Positions 9,193-17,232 of a DNA stretch of 27,787 nt are shown here, piece by piece; the stretch's first letter is position 1; each line of letters starts with the position of its first letter. The stretch lies in contig CAZOKZ010000060.1 of assembly GCA_964580585.1 (NCBI GenBank), positions 1 to 27,787 on the forward strand, read 5' to 3'. Origin of the DNA: CAZOKZ01 sp964580585 (GTDB taxonomy: Bacteria; Sumerlaeota; Sumerlaeia; SLMS01; JAHLLQ01). Under the pieces are notes generated by a model. That model was not told the origin of the DNA, made no database searches, and saw nothing but the letters and a program-made list of their open reading frames with translations. Made by a program: the position numbers and the translations under genes.

Positions 9193-9630
9193 ATGACACG
9201 CAATTTCCAAAAAACACACCGGCGCGCCTTCACCCTGGTCGAGGTCCTGGTGGCGCTTGCCTTATTGCTGGCAGGCGTTGTGGCCATTGTCCAATTGTTC
9301 CCAGCCACGTTGCGCGCCAATCAGGAAGCCGAATTGCTCGGCGCCGCCGCGCTTCTGGCCCAGCAAAAGGCCGAAGAAGTCCGGCGCGACAACGATCGGA
9401 ACGGCGACATGCTCGCCGCGATCCAGGCTTTGACAACTCCAACGGACCCGGTGGTCTGGACCACCGACGACCGATTGACGTATTCGTACAACGGACGTTC
9501 GACGTTTTCCAACGTGGACACCGTTCCCGATCCGAGCGATGACTTTAACGTCGCTCGAATCATTGTTCGATTGAACGCGGATTACGACCCCAGCGAGCGG
9601 GTCATTTACGAGTTGCGTTTCGATTTCTGA
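9193..9630 (+). CDS. Pseudopilin, GspI/PilV-like
   Basis: This 145-residue minor pseudopilin has a short basic leader ending A12, then FTLVEVLVALALLLAGVVAIV with Glu at +5 (E17). LFPATLRANQEAELLGAAALLAQQKAEEVRR follows, the GspI/PilV-type second half of the N-helix. GspI is the pilus-tip organiser that binds GspJ and GspK, and those relatives follow directly here. The globular part is short, with a terminal strand IYELRFDF. ATG 9193 follows a purine-rich ribosome site (AGGGGAAAGG) 24 bp after the previous stop, so the genes are very likely co-transcribed. Confidence 0.85.
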   Translation: MTRNFQKTHRRAFTLVEVLVALALLLAGVVAIVQLFPATLRANQEAELLGAAALLAQQKAEEVRRDNDRNGDMLAAIQALTTPTDPVVWTTDDRLTYSYNGRSTFSNVDTVPDPSDDFNVARIIVRLNADYDPSERVIYELRFDF

Positions 9631-9764
9631 GAAACGGCAACATCGATTTTTGGGTGGCAAAGGACGGGTGGCGTACTAAAATAGAACGACGGGCAAAGAC
9701 AAGACAGCGGACGGCAAGAAGCCAACCTCCCCGGCTCCGCACTGATGGATTGGAAATACCAGGA

Positions 9765-10754
9765 ATGCCCAAAACGACGAGTAGAATGCTGAAATCCAAG
9801 AACATGGCTCCGAAAGGCCTCTCTCTTTCGGAGTTACTGGTGGCGATTGCCATCTCGTCGATCTTCATGGTCAGCATCGTGACCGCCTATGTTCAAATCA
9901 CCCAGTCCGCCAACGTCGCCGAAGCCCGCATTCGCGCTCACACGCGCGCTCGCGCTGGCCTTGAAGCCATCACGCGCGACGTTCGACGTGTCGCTACCGA
10001 TCTGACTCTCTCCCCCAACCCCCAGGATTTCGTTCTAACAACCAACACGCTGACCTATGGCGATCACATCGATAGCGACGGAGATGGCCCTTTCGACGAG
10101 GAAACACTCGACGGCCTGGACAACGATTCCGACTGGTCTGTGACAGACGATAACCACATTGTTCTCGGCGGTCTCGCAATTCCCGATGACCGTGAAGGCT
10201 ATGTTGGTGTAGCCGACTTGGGCGACGATCGTGTGGACGAGGACCTGCTGTTCTCGCACGATACGTTGCGCATTCGCATTCCCGCCTCCGTTCCCGATCC
10301 GGCGTTTGTCATCACCTATCGAATCGACACGTTCGACGGCCAGGATCACGTTTTGGTCCGCGAAGTCATCGAAGATCCCGACGGCACACCAACCACCACC
10401 ATCGAACCGGTCGTGTTCGACGTGGTCAGTCTGGACATTTTGGCCTGGAACGCCAATGACGATGCCCCATCGCCCCTTGGTGTCGGCGTACGGCCATACT
10501 GGCAGGATGCATGGAATGCCACGAATTACAATACCGCGCCGCCATCGCCCATCGGCACCTCGAACGCGCCGTACCCATTCCCCGCCGCCCTGTTCATCCA
10601 GATAACGACGAATGCCGAAGGCGTGCCGTTGTCGGAAATCGGTGACTGGCCAATTGGCAACCGGGAATTGAAAACAACGAAGTTATCAACCATTGTAACA
10701 ATTGAAGAAATCATCAAAAGTGTCGATTATATGACAGCGACACGTATTCCGTAA
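9765..10754 (+). CDS. Pseudopilin, GspJ-like, with acidic DxDxDG insert
   Basis: This 329-residue minor pseudopilin has its leader ending G18, followed by LSLSELLVAIAISSIFMVSIV. The mature protein would begin with Leu instead of Phe, but Glu at +5 (E23) is kept. A long helix (ARIRAHTRARAGLEAITRDVRR) is the typical GspJ/PulJ stretch. At about residues 100-123 lies DSDGDGPFDEETLDGLDNDSD, whose DxDxDG core resembles calcium-binding loops; this is inference from spacing only. The globular domain is much larger than a standard GspJ (~190-210 residues). The frame is open from a GTG at 9654, but ATG 9765 with AGGA just upstream gives a normal prepilin leader and is preferred; ATGs at 9786 and 9804 are also possible. 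Confidence 0.8.
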   Translation: MPKTTSRMLKSKNMAPKGLSLSELLVAIAISSIFMVSIVTAYVQITQSANVAEARIRAHTRARAGLEAITRDVRRVATDLTLSPNPQDFVLTTNTLTYGDHIDSDGDGPFDEETLDGLDNDSDWSVTDDNHIVLGGLAIPDDREGYVGVADLGDDRVDEDLLFSHDTLRIRIPASVPDPAFVITYRIDTFDGQDHVLVREVIEDPDGTPTTTIEPVVFDVVSLDILAWNANDDAPSPLGVGVRPYWQDAWNATNYNTAPPSPIGTSNAPYPFPAALFIQITTNAEGVPLSEIGDWPIGNRELKTTKLSTIVTIEEIIKSVDYMTATRIP

Positions 10755-10776
10755 GAACCTGCAGCCATCGGACGGC

Positions 10777-13359
10777 ATGAAGCCAGAGAGCATGGGTAGT
10801 ATCATGAGGATCAAGGGAATCACATTACCGAAAACACCGCTGCGGCGAATGATGCGCCGAGGTGAACGCGGCTCGACGATCCTTCTGGTGATCACGATCC
10901 TGTCGTTGCTGGTATTGCTGGCGTTGACGATGACATTTACCAGCCGACTGGAACTGTCCGCTTCGCGCAATTACAGCGTCGGCGTCCAAAACCGTATGGC
11001 AGCCCTGACCGGTGTGGGGTCGGTTGCGTTTGTTCTGAACGAAGAAATCCCTGCCGGACCTCTTGGCCCGACGGACCTGACCGATATTGAACGCTCCGTG
11101 GTGCCGCACGTTTCCACTTCGCCCAACGCGCCCGCAGCCTCGATGACAACGGGTGACAGCGCCGACGATCAAGTGGTCGCCGTCGATGTGGATCGCAAAC
11201 GTTTCTCCCGCATTGGCGCCTCGATGGTTCAGGCCGATACGGCCTATGTTACGGTCGAAGACGCCGCGGCTCGAATCAATATCAACGCCGCAAGCGAGGA
11301 AGTCCTTGCCAAGTTCTTCAACTTGACCGCCAACAAGGCGGGAATGAAAGTCAATGGCGAAGCAATCGCCGCAGCAATCGTGGATACGCGCTTTGGGCCC
11401 GACCGCGAACCCGGCGCGGCTGGCGTGGACGACGATTTAGACGCCAAAGAAGCCGAGATGTTGCGCCCAACGATGGACGAAACGATTGGGCTGAGCGATC
11501 GAACGGCTCGCGCGATGCAAAAAACGATCGTTCAGGACACGCTCGATGCTATCCGGACGCCGGAATGGGAGTTTTCCGAAGAGGAAACAACCCTGCGAAG
11601 CGCCACCCGCAAGCGTCTGATCGAAGGAATCGATGAGTACGACGAATACATCATGGATTTACGTCATCCGGCTTACGGCGACGATATTCGTTTCGGCTCA
11701 TTAGGCGACCTGATGATGCATCCCGCTATTGTGGAAGCCGGGCTGACGAATGAATTGCTGGAATTGTCGAAACCTTTCCTGACAGTCATGAGCGTCAGCA
11801 TCGATCAGCGCATTGTCGATAACGAACCCAAGCCTTTGCTGGATATCAATCGTGCTTCGGCAGAAGAAATTTACGAAGCACTGAAAGAACTCTATGGCGA
11901 AGACGGTAAAAACCTGACTTTGCTCAAGCAGTACGCCGCGAATATCGTCGATGCGCGGGATTTCGACCACATCCCCACCGTGTTCGGTGGTTCGACGGGG
12001 CAATCGACCACCATTCTGGGCGTCGAACGTACACCCTACATCATTGAAGTTTACCCGGATTCTATCTCCCCCGAGGATGAAAACGACGAAGGTGAATTCG
12101 TCGAGTTGCACAATCCCTGGCCCGAGCAAATCAGCGTCGAAGGCTGGAAGCTCACCGGCCCAGGAATGCTGGTTCGCCTGACAGGCGTAATCGCACCGAA
12201 TGGTTATCTGGTCGTTACGGACGATTTGGACAATTACAGCGACGATGAAGATGACTACGTCCCGGGAACTGGTAGTTTGTACGATATCTTCAACGTGATT
12301 CCAGACGGATACGTTCGGCGAGGCATTTCTCAAAAGGGCCTTTCGATCCCAAGCACCGGCAAGCTAATCACCTTGACGCTTGAAGACGACAACGGAGACC
12401 TGATCGACCAATTCACATACACCACCGTGCGTGGCGATGAGGATAGTTTATACTCCTACCAGCGTGAAAATCCGCTTGTGCGCGAGTCCCTGCGCCAGCG
12501 TGCGACTCCGTTCGCCCTTTCACCCCGGACCGAACAACCCGATGTCGTCACCCTGGATCGATTGTTGAGCTATCCGCCGGACGGGCCTTTCGTCAGCACG
12601 GTGGACCTGCTCTCGGTGTTTGCGGGATTTGCGGACCCGGAAGGCAAAACCAGCACCCGTTGGAATTTCCCCGTGGTGGCCTCTACGACCAGCGCCACGC
12701 AGACGGCCCGGTCGCTGGCCCGCAACGCCAGCACGATCGACGCCCGAGTAATCGACGTTTTTTCGGTCGAATACCGCGATTACAAGAACGCCCAGTATGA
12801 TTTGAATGAAGCAGAGTTGGAATCAGCGATGGAGGCTTCCTCCGAGGAGAAAACCCGCTCGTTACCCACAATTCTGCATGAGGCTAAAGATGAGTTGGAC
12901 GACGTGGAATACGCGACGTTTTTCGCCAATTGGAAAGACGCCATTCGCCCCGGTGTGCGTTATGGCCAGATCAACCTGAACACGGCGTCGGAAGAAGTTA
13001 TCGCCTCGTTGCCGGGAATCGACGAAAAAGCCGCCGCCCGCGTGGCCGAACGTCGGGAAAAATTGATCGATAAAGTGACCGAAGGCAAAGCTTCAACGGC
13101 GTTGTTGTACCGCAACTACAGCGATGTTTTGGTTGACGACGAGCTGTTCGCAACAACCCAATCGGCGATCGAACGACTGCAGGATTTTCGAGCGATTTTC
13201 CCGTTGATCGCGCTCAATACCCGCTCCTTTGTGCTTGTGGGCGAGCCGCGCATTGATCCAGGATTGGATCGAAGCGTCCAAACCGCCCTGAGAATTGAGG
13301 CGTTGGTGAGCGTGGACCGGTTCGCTCCGGAAGTGATTTACTGGAGACACGATCATTGA
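10777..13359 (+). CDS. Giant GspK-like pseudopilin with lamin-tail domain
   Basis: This 860-residue protein is far above the usual ~300-350 residues of GspK, the tip pseudopilin. The N-terminus RRGERG|STILLVITILSLLVLLALTMTF is a GspK-type helix: it lacks Glu at +5, as GspK does. Three helix-hairpin-like motifs recur: ININAASEEVLAKFF (about 165), DINRASAEEIYEALKELY (about 355) and INLNTASEEVIASLPGIDEK (about 731). The last is closest to the T2SSK/ComEA pattern. Between the second and third lies TPYIIEVYPD, EGEFVELHNPWPEQISVEGWK and GYLVVTDDLD (about 418-490), matching the lamin-tail (LTD) beta-sandwich, a domain usually found on exported bacterial proteins. Three in-frame ATGs (10777, 10792, 10804) all fit; none has a strong ribosome site. 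It follows the GspJ-like gene by 22 bp, reproducing the H-I-J-K order of T2SS operons. Confidence 0.85.
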   Translation: MKPESMGSIMRIKGITLPKTPLRRMMRRGERGSTILLVITILSLLVLLALTMTFTSRLELSASRNYSVGVQNRMAALTGVGSVAFVLNEEIPAGPLGPTDLTDIERSVVPHVSTSPNAPAASMTTGDSADDQVVAVDVDRKRFSRIGASMVQADTAYVTVEDAAARININAASEEVLAKFFNLTANKAGMKVNGEAIAAAIVDTRFGPDREPGAAGVDDDLDAKEAEMLRPTMDETIGLSDRTARAMQKTIVQDTLDAIRTPEWEFSEEETTLRSATRKRLIEGIDEYDEYIMDLRHPAYGDDIRFGSLGDLMMHPAIVEAGLTNELLELSKPFLTVMSVSIDQRIVDNEPKPLLDINRASAEEIYEALKELYGEDGKNLTLLKQYAANIVDARDFDHIPTVFGGSTGQSTTILGVERTPYIIEVYPDSISPEDENDEGEFVELHNPWPEQISVEGWKLTGPGMLVRLTGVIAPNGYLVVTDDLDNYSDDEDDYVPGTGSLYDIFNVIPDGYVRRGISQKGLSIPSTGKLITLTLEDDNGDLIDQFTYTTVRGDEDSLYSYQRENPLVRESLRQRATPFALSPRTEQPDVVTLDRLLSYPPDGPFVSTVDLLSVFAGFADPEGKTSTRWNFPVVASTTSATQTARSLARNASTIDARVIDVFSVEYRDYKNAQYDLNEAELESAMEASSEEKTRSLPTILHEAKDELDDVEYATFFANWKDAIRPGVRYGQINLNTASEEVIASLPGIDEKAAARVAERREKLIDKVTEGKASTALLYRNYSDVLVDDELFATTQSAIERLQDFRAIFPLIALNTRSFVLVGEPRIDPGLDRSVQTALRIEALVSVDRFAPEVIYWRHDH

Positions 13360-13364
13360 TTTTT

Positions 13365-13432
13365 CCTTGGTTTTTTCTTCGAGGAAAAGTTGACGCTCCG
13401 TAAAGAACGAACCAAGGTATATGGTGACGGAG
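13365..13432 (+). repeat. Two interleaved inverted repeats between gspK-like and next gene
   Basis: CCTTGGTT (13365-13372) is the exact complement of AACCAAGG (13410-13417). CTCCGT (13396-13401) is the exact complement of ACGGAG (13427-13432). The pairs interleave, so they could form a pseudoknot or two alternative stems. A small AT-rich hairpin (13373-13389) with TCGA loop sits inside the first pair. The 3' element ends 15 nt before the ribosome site of the next gene. No U-run follows, so it is not a standard terminator. Confidence 0.45.
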
Positions 13433-13457
13433 TCAGCGCTAGGTAAGGAGAACCATT

Positions 13458-14402
13458 GTGGTGTCACGACGTAGCACCATTAATCGTCGGAGAGTTTCCG
13501 CCAAGGCATTCACCCTGGTTGAAATGCTGATTGTAGGCGCATTGATCGCCTTGTTCTCTGGACTGGCGATTTTCGGCGTGCAGCAGCAGTTCCGTTCGAA
13601 TCAGCGCAAGGCGGTGATCGGCGAGTCGCGCCAAGTGGCCTCCGCGCTGGATTTTGCCTATAACGATTTGGGCTTTTTCCCCAAAATCGGTCTGCTCCAG
13701 GAAAGCCTGGTAACCTTGAAGCTCGAAAGTCAGCGCGAGTATGGCAATGAGTTGCTGATTTTCGACAATATGCAATTGTACAATATTCCTACAATTGCTC
13801 AGGCCGATGCGATTCAAGAAGATTGGAATGGACCGTATTTCGCCGCTTCCCAGTCCCGTTCACGCATTTCCCAGGGCCGTGGCGGCAGCCGCCGTATGCT
13901 CATTTCCGGGGCCGATACGGTTGGGTTCCTTTGGCCGGTTGATGTGTGGAATAACCCGTACATGCTCTACAACATGAACGTAGATCGCAGCGGCGGAAAC
14001 CCAACATTGTACTTCACCACGGCGACACCCGACGATCCGAACACGGTTGCTACCGATGTGGGGAAAACCGGCAATTTCGTCAACGCCGTGGTCAGCTATG
14101 GACAGAACCAGGTACCGGGTGGGCACGAAAATTATATCGCCTCGGGCAACCTGAACAGCGCCGCGGAAACGGGGCCCTTTGGCCTTCGTCTCTACATTGG
14201 CAATCCGAATGCGACGGTCACTTCGCTGGAACTGATGGTCGGCAACGACCTGTTCGGCGCAGCCGGCCGCCGCCGCGCCAATGCCTGGTCGGTGGAATTC
14301 GCCACCAATAACGGCACCGATGGTTCACTGGCGCTGGATACGGACGGAAACCCGAACGGTATTACCGATACAGAATCCGACGATGTCGTCTTTACTTTCT
14401 GA
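13458..14402 (+). CDS. Pseudopilin, GspG-like paralogue 1
   Basis: This 314-residue prepilin has leader ending A17, then FTLVEMLIVGALIALFSGLAI with Glu at +5 (E22). The following helix (RKAVIGESRQVASALDFAYN) and the GspG-like signature are present but degenerate: DWNGPYF, DVWNNPYMLYN, SYGQNQ, and C-terminal SDDVVF. These align with WxGPY, DPWGxPY, SFGPNG and the acidic DD end of the four later paralogues. In GspG the C-terminal acidic loop binds calcium, which may hold here too. The start is GTG at 13458, supported by GGAG with 7 nt spacing; a second GTG follows at once. The gene opens a set of five related genes and is preceded by the structured 98-bp gap. Confidence 0.85.
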   Translation: MVSRRSTINRRRVSAKAFTLVEMLIVGALIALFSGLAIFGVQQQFRSNQRKAVIGESRQVASALDFAYNDLGFFPKIGLLQESLVTLKLESQREYGNELLIFDNMQLYNIPTIAQADAIQEDWNGPYFAASQSRSRISQGRGGSRRMLISGADTVGFLWPVDVWNNPYMLYNMNVDRSGGNPTLYFTTATPDDPNTVATDVGKTGNFVNAVVSYGQNQVPGGHENYIASGNLNSAAETGPFGLRLYIGNPNATVTSLELMVGNDLFGAAGRRRANAWSVEFATNNGTDGSLALDTDGNPNGITDTESDDVVFTF

Positions 14403-14415
14403 TGCGAGGCCGGAC

Positions 14416-15219
14416 GTGAAAAGATTGAACTATTTAGCATATTGCAAACAACGCCTTCGCCGCAGCGGCTCGTTGCGCGGCTTCACGGCGGTCGAAATCG
14501 CCATGGTTGCCACGGTCATTGCAATCATCGCGTTGCTGGTGTTGCCTGTGTATCGCGAACGCGTTCACTCCGCGCGCATCGCGGCGGCCAATGACGAATT
14601 GGCATCGCTGGCCAAGGCAATCCTGCTGGCCGAAGCGGACCTTGGCATCCAGATTCGCCTGCAGGACCTGGATAACGGCGTTCAAACGGCAGCGCTCGAC
14701 AATACCAATACGGACACGCAACCGCCCATCGCCGCATGGAATGGTACGCTGGAAACTGTGGTGCCGGTAAATCGCGATGTCATCGTCGAGCGTTGGGGCG
14801 GCCCGTATGCAGCCTTCAAGAATTTCAGAACCGTCAACGACCTTGCCGATTTTTGGTACATCGACACCAGCAACGATGGTTTCATTTATGTTGTGGGTAA
14901 TGGTGGCGATGGACCCAATTATACCGGCAACATCATCGATAGAATTTCATTTGACCGTTACCCGGTCGATCCTTGGGGCCAGCCATATGTCTTCTACGGT
15001 GTAGGCATGTTTCCCGCCGACAATGGCACATCGAACGAGCCAACCTTCAATTCCAGCATACTGGTTTCGTTCGGTCCTAACGGCGTCGTTTCCAATGGAC
15101 TTCCGATCACGTCGGCGCCTGGTGGAACATACAAACGTTATCGTCTTCCTGGCAATCCCACCACCGGATTAATTGGAGAAGAATCGACCGCTGGCGACGA
15201 TTTGATTTACAAGTTCTGA
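14416..15219 (+). CDS. Pseudopilin, GspG-like paralogue 2
   Basis: This 267-residue prepilin has leader ending G22, then FTAVEIAMVATVIAIIALLVLPVYRERV with Glu at +5 (E27). The helix continues RIAAANDELASLAKAILLAE, and the GspG core follows: ERWGGPYAAF, DPWGQPYVFYG, SFGPNG and the terminal GDDLIYKF. The start is GTG 14416 with GAGG 6 nt upstream, 13 bp after the previous stop. The frame is open far upstream inside the preceding gene, but that would give no sensible leader. The 80-residue insert between the helix and WGGPY is longer than in canonical GspG. Confidence 0.87.
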   Translation: MKRLNYLAYCKQRLRRSGSLRGFTAVEIAMVATVIAIIALLVLPVYRERVHSARIAAANDELASLAKAILLAEADLGIQIRLQDLDNGVQTAALDNTNTDTQPPIAAWNGTLETVVPVNRDVIVERWGGPYAAFKNFRTVNDLADFWYIDTSNDGFIYVVGNGGDGPNYTGNIIDRISFDRYPVDPWGQPYVFYGVGMFPADNGTSNEPTFNSSILVSFGPNGVVSNGLPITSAPGGTYKRYRLPGNPTTGLIGEESTAGDDLIYKF

Positions 15220-15271
15220 TCGACCGATTGGAACGAAAGGCACAACGAACGCCTGACACCAGGGACTGCTT

Positions 15272-15340
15272 GTGATCAAACTGATAATCCTCGTTGCGAT
15301 CGTCGCCGTTCTGGTCAGCGCGTTTCAGAAAATGAAGTAA
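15272..15340 (+). CDS. Tiny single-span membrane peptide
   Basis: A 22-residue frame starts at GTG 15272 with AGGGA spaced 6 nt. It encodes MIKLIILVAIVAVLVSAFQ plus a Lys-Met-Lys tail, almost entirely one hydrophobic helix with a basic end. It lies in the 250-bp gap between pseudopilin paralogues 2 and 3. The composition and good ribosome site support translation, but there is no homology evidence. It could be a small membrane partner of the pseudopilus or a coincidence. Confidence 0.35.
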   Translation: MIKLIILVAIVAVLVSAFQKMK

Positions 15341-15383
15341 CCGAACCCTTTCGCCAACGAGTTTACCCCGAGGCGAGCGAACA

Positions 15384-15470
15384 ATGAAGAAGAAGGCCAC
15401 GGCCAAAAGGAATTCCGAAAAACTCGGGCAACAACGACAAGTTTTTCACCCCCTGAGAGGTGCCGCGTAA
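15384..15470 (+). CDS. Small basic peptide, stop overlaps next pseudopilin start
   Basis: ATG 15384 opens 28 codons (MKKKATAKRNSEKLGQQRQ onward) ending in TAA that overlaps the ATG of the next gene by one base (TAATG). Such overlap is typical of translational coupling. The peptide is strongly basic with no membrane segment. The upstream site is only moderate (GAGG at about 10 nt). It might be a coupling leader rather than a functional protein. Confidence 0.3.
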   Translation: MKKKATAKRNSEKLGQQRQVFHPLRGAA

Positions 15471-16246
15471 TGCGACGTAACGGCTTGACAAGAATATATC
15501 GAGGCAACAAGGGCTTCTCGCTGATCGAGTTGCTGATTGCCGTCATCATCATTGGAATCCTGGCATCGATTCTGATCCCGGTGGTCTCCAACCGATCGGA
15601 GAAGGCGCGTATTGCAAGCGCCGAAGCCGATCTGGAGCGCATTGCGGAAGCGATGTCTCAGGCAGCGGTGGATACCGGGTACTACCCCCGCATGTTCATG
15701 CTGAACGACTCGCGGGGCACGGCCAGCCTGATCGATTCACCCACGTCCGGTGATACATTCACCGATGGGGTGCGCGATTATGGTACGACCGCTAATGACT
15801 TCCACCAAAATACCAGCCGCCTTTTCATCAATACGCTGACGGGCCAGTCGGTATCGGTAGGCGAAGGTTCGATGTTGCTCAACAAGTTGCAATCGAACGA
15901 AACAACGTTCAATTGGAACGGCGCCTACATCAACTTCCGTCGGGATGAAAACATCGCTGGCAGCGGGCCCTATGAAATCGATAACCCGGACGGTATTCCG
16001 GACGATCCGTGGGGGAACAATTACCTGTTCCTGACCAAAGCGGGTCTGTTGATCGAACCGGACGGCCAGTTTGTAAGCGGAAACGTGAATTTCCCGATTT
16101 ACGGTTCGACCACATTGGCCACGGTGCCGGGCCGGGCTTTCGACCGCGCCACGGTGCTAAGCCTGGGTCCCAACGGACTTCCGGGCGATGGCAACGGTAG
16201 CGCACTGGGAACCGACGACGACATTTTCCGCACGTTTGGACAATAA
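15470..16246 (+). CDS. Pseudopilin, GspG-like paralogue 3
   Basis: This 258-residue prepilin has a textbook leader ending G15, then FSLIELLIAVIIIGILASILIPV with Glu at +5 (E20). SNRSEKARIASAEADLERIAEAM follows, then GspG-type marks: FNWNGAYINF, DDPWGNNYLFL, LSLGPNGLPGDGNGS and the acidic end GTDDDIF. It is the most canonical N-terminus of the set. AGAGG lies 9 nt before the ATG, inside the small upstream frame. A long Thr/Asn-rich central part is unlike canonical GspG. A strong hairpin (16257-16281) follows its stop. Confidence 0.9.
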   Translation: MRRNGLTRIYRGNKGFSLIELLIAVIIIGILASILIPVVSNRSEKARIASAEADLERIAEAMSQAAVDTGYYPRMFMLNDSRGTASLIDSPTSGDTFTDGVRDYGTTANDFHQNTSRLFINTLTGQSVSVGEGSMLLNKLQSNETTFNWNGAYINFRRDENIAGSGPYEIDNPDGIPDDPWGNNYLFLTKAGLLIEPDGQFVSGNVNFPIYGSTTLATVPGRAFDRATVLSLGPNGLPGDGNGSALGTDDDIFRTFGQ

Positions 16247-16256
16247 GATGCGAGCC

Positions 16257-16281
16257 GCGCAACCCGGTTTCCGGGGTGCGC
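16257..16281 (+). repeat. GC-rich intercistronic hairpin without U-run
   Basis: GCGCAACCCGG and CCGGGGTGCGC pair around a TTT loop with one A/G mismatch, starting 10 bp after the stop of paralogue 3. No T-tract follows. It ends 4 nt before the TTGACA of the internal promoter, so it may protect the upstream mRNA 3' end or partially separate the two units. Confidence 0.5.
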
Positions 16282-16285
16282 CATG

Positions 16286-16314
16286 TTGACAAGATGAGTA
16301 GAACGCGACATACT
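16286..16314 (+). promoter_or_regulatory. Internal sigma70-type promoter in the pseudopilin cluster
   Basis: TTGACA (16286-16291), a 17-nt spacer and CATACT (16309-16314) repeat exactly the hexamers and spacing of the promoter at 8359-8387. It lies 60 nt before the start of paralogue 4, between a hairpin and a strong ribosome site, so it is placed well to drive paralogues 4 and 5 separately. Confidence 0.6.
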
Positions 16315-16374
16315 TTCATTATGACGGCCCGATTTGAAGTGCGCGGGCATGGCGATTTCGGAGGACAGACTTAA

Positions 16375-17166
16375 ATGCAACGATTTGCTCATTCCGCCCA
16401 GCGAGCCGTGACACTGACCGAGTTGTTAGTGGTGTTGGCGATTCTTTCCCTGCTGGCCACTCTGGCGGTTCCGGTTTACGTTCAGAAGACCGAACAAGCC
16501 CGTCGCGCCACCGCTCGATTCGAAGTTCGCCAGATCGCCGACGCCGAAGACGCCGCGGTGTTGACGCATGGGTATTATTTGCCCATGCACATGCTGGACA
16601 ACATCCCGGACGATTCGACGGACAGCGAGCCGCGCGATGACTTTGCCAATGACATTTTCAACGCCTCGAATAAATATTTCATCGACCCGTTTCTGGACCC
16701 TGGCGACCAGGTAACCAACCAGGTCAACCTTTCGGAAGCCCAGAATCTGTCGAGCGGCGAACAAAAAGCCATCAAGATGGTTCGTTACTGGACAGGACCG
16801 TTTTTGAACCCGACACGCGTCGCCACCGACGATACGCGCAATCAGCAGGATTTGTCTTCGGACATCATCCTGGACCCCTGGGGCCGTCCGTATCTGTTCT
16901 ATTCGCCGATTGGCATTATCTCGAACACAGCGATTGTGCCCGACCTGACGGGATTCGATTCATACGATTCGTCCAGTCGTTATCAGATCGATAACGGCGA
17001 ATTGCAAACGGGCAGCGGCAGTTCCGATCCATTCGACCGCTATGCAATCGTCAGTTATGGTTCGGACGGTATCAACGACCGCACACAGGGCAGTGGCGAA
17101 ATCATCGATGATGTATTCTTCGAGTTCGGTTTCACTCCCAATGAAACGGCATACAATATTTTCTGA
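16375..17166 (+). CDS. Pseudopilin, GspG-like paralogue 4
   Basis: This 263-residue prepilin has a short leader ending A11, then VTLTELLVVLAILSLLATLAVPV with Glu at +5 (E16). The mature N-terminus would be Val, an uncommon first residue. The following helix TEQARRATARFEVRQIADAED leads to the GspG-like core: VRYWTGPFLN, LDPWGRPYLFYS, SYGSDGINDR and the acidic end IDDVFFEFG. The ribosome site is strong (GGAGGA, 9 nt). There are 66 bp to the next gene. The spacing between motifs matches that of paralogues 2 and 3, indicating an old local duplication. Confidence 0.88.
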   Translation: MQRFAHSAQRAVTLTELLVVLAILSLLATLAVPVYVQKTEQARRATARFEVRQIADAEDAAVLTHGYYLPMHMLDNIPDDSTDSEPRDDFANDIFNASNKYFIDPFLDPGDQVTNQVNLSEAQNLSSGEQKAIKMVRYWTGPFLNPTRVATDDTRNQQDLSSDIILDPWGRPYLFYSPIGIISNTAIVPDLTGFDSYDSSSRYQIDNGELQTGSGSSDPFDRYAIVSYGSDGINDRTQGSGEIIDDVFFEFGFTPNETAYNIF

Positions 17167-17232
17167 GCTTGAAGGAGAAGGCAGCGCGAGAAAATCGGCC
17201 ACACAATTGACCAATGCCTGGGTAAGCGAATC

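Noticed and set aside
9654..9764. Upstream GTG start of the GspJ-like gene
   Set aside because: It would give a 55-residue basic leader, far longer than prepilin leaders; ATG 9765 fits.
16294..16374. 26-codon frame ending just before pseudopilin paralogue 4
   Set aside because: Its start lies inside the spacer of the internal promoter, so a transcript from that promoter would not include it; translation remains possible only from upstream readthrough.
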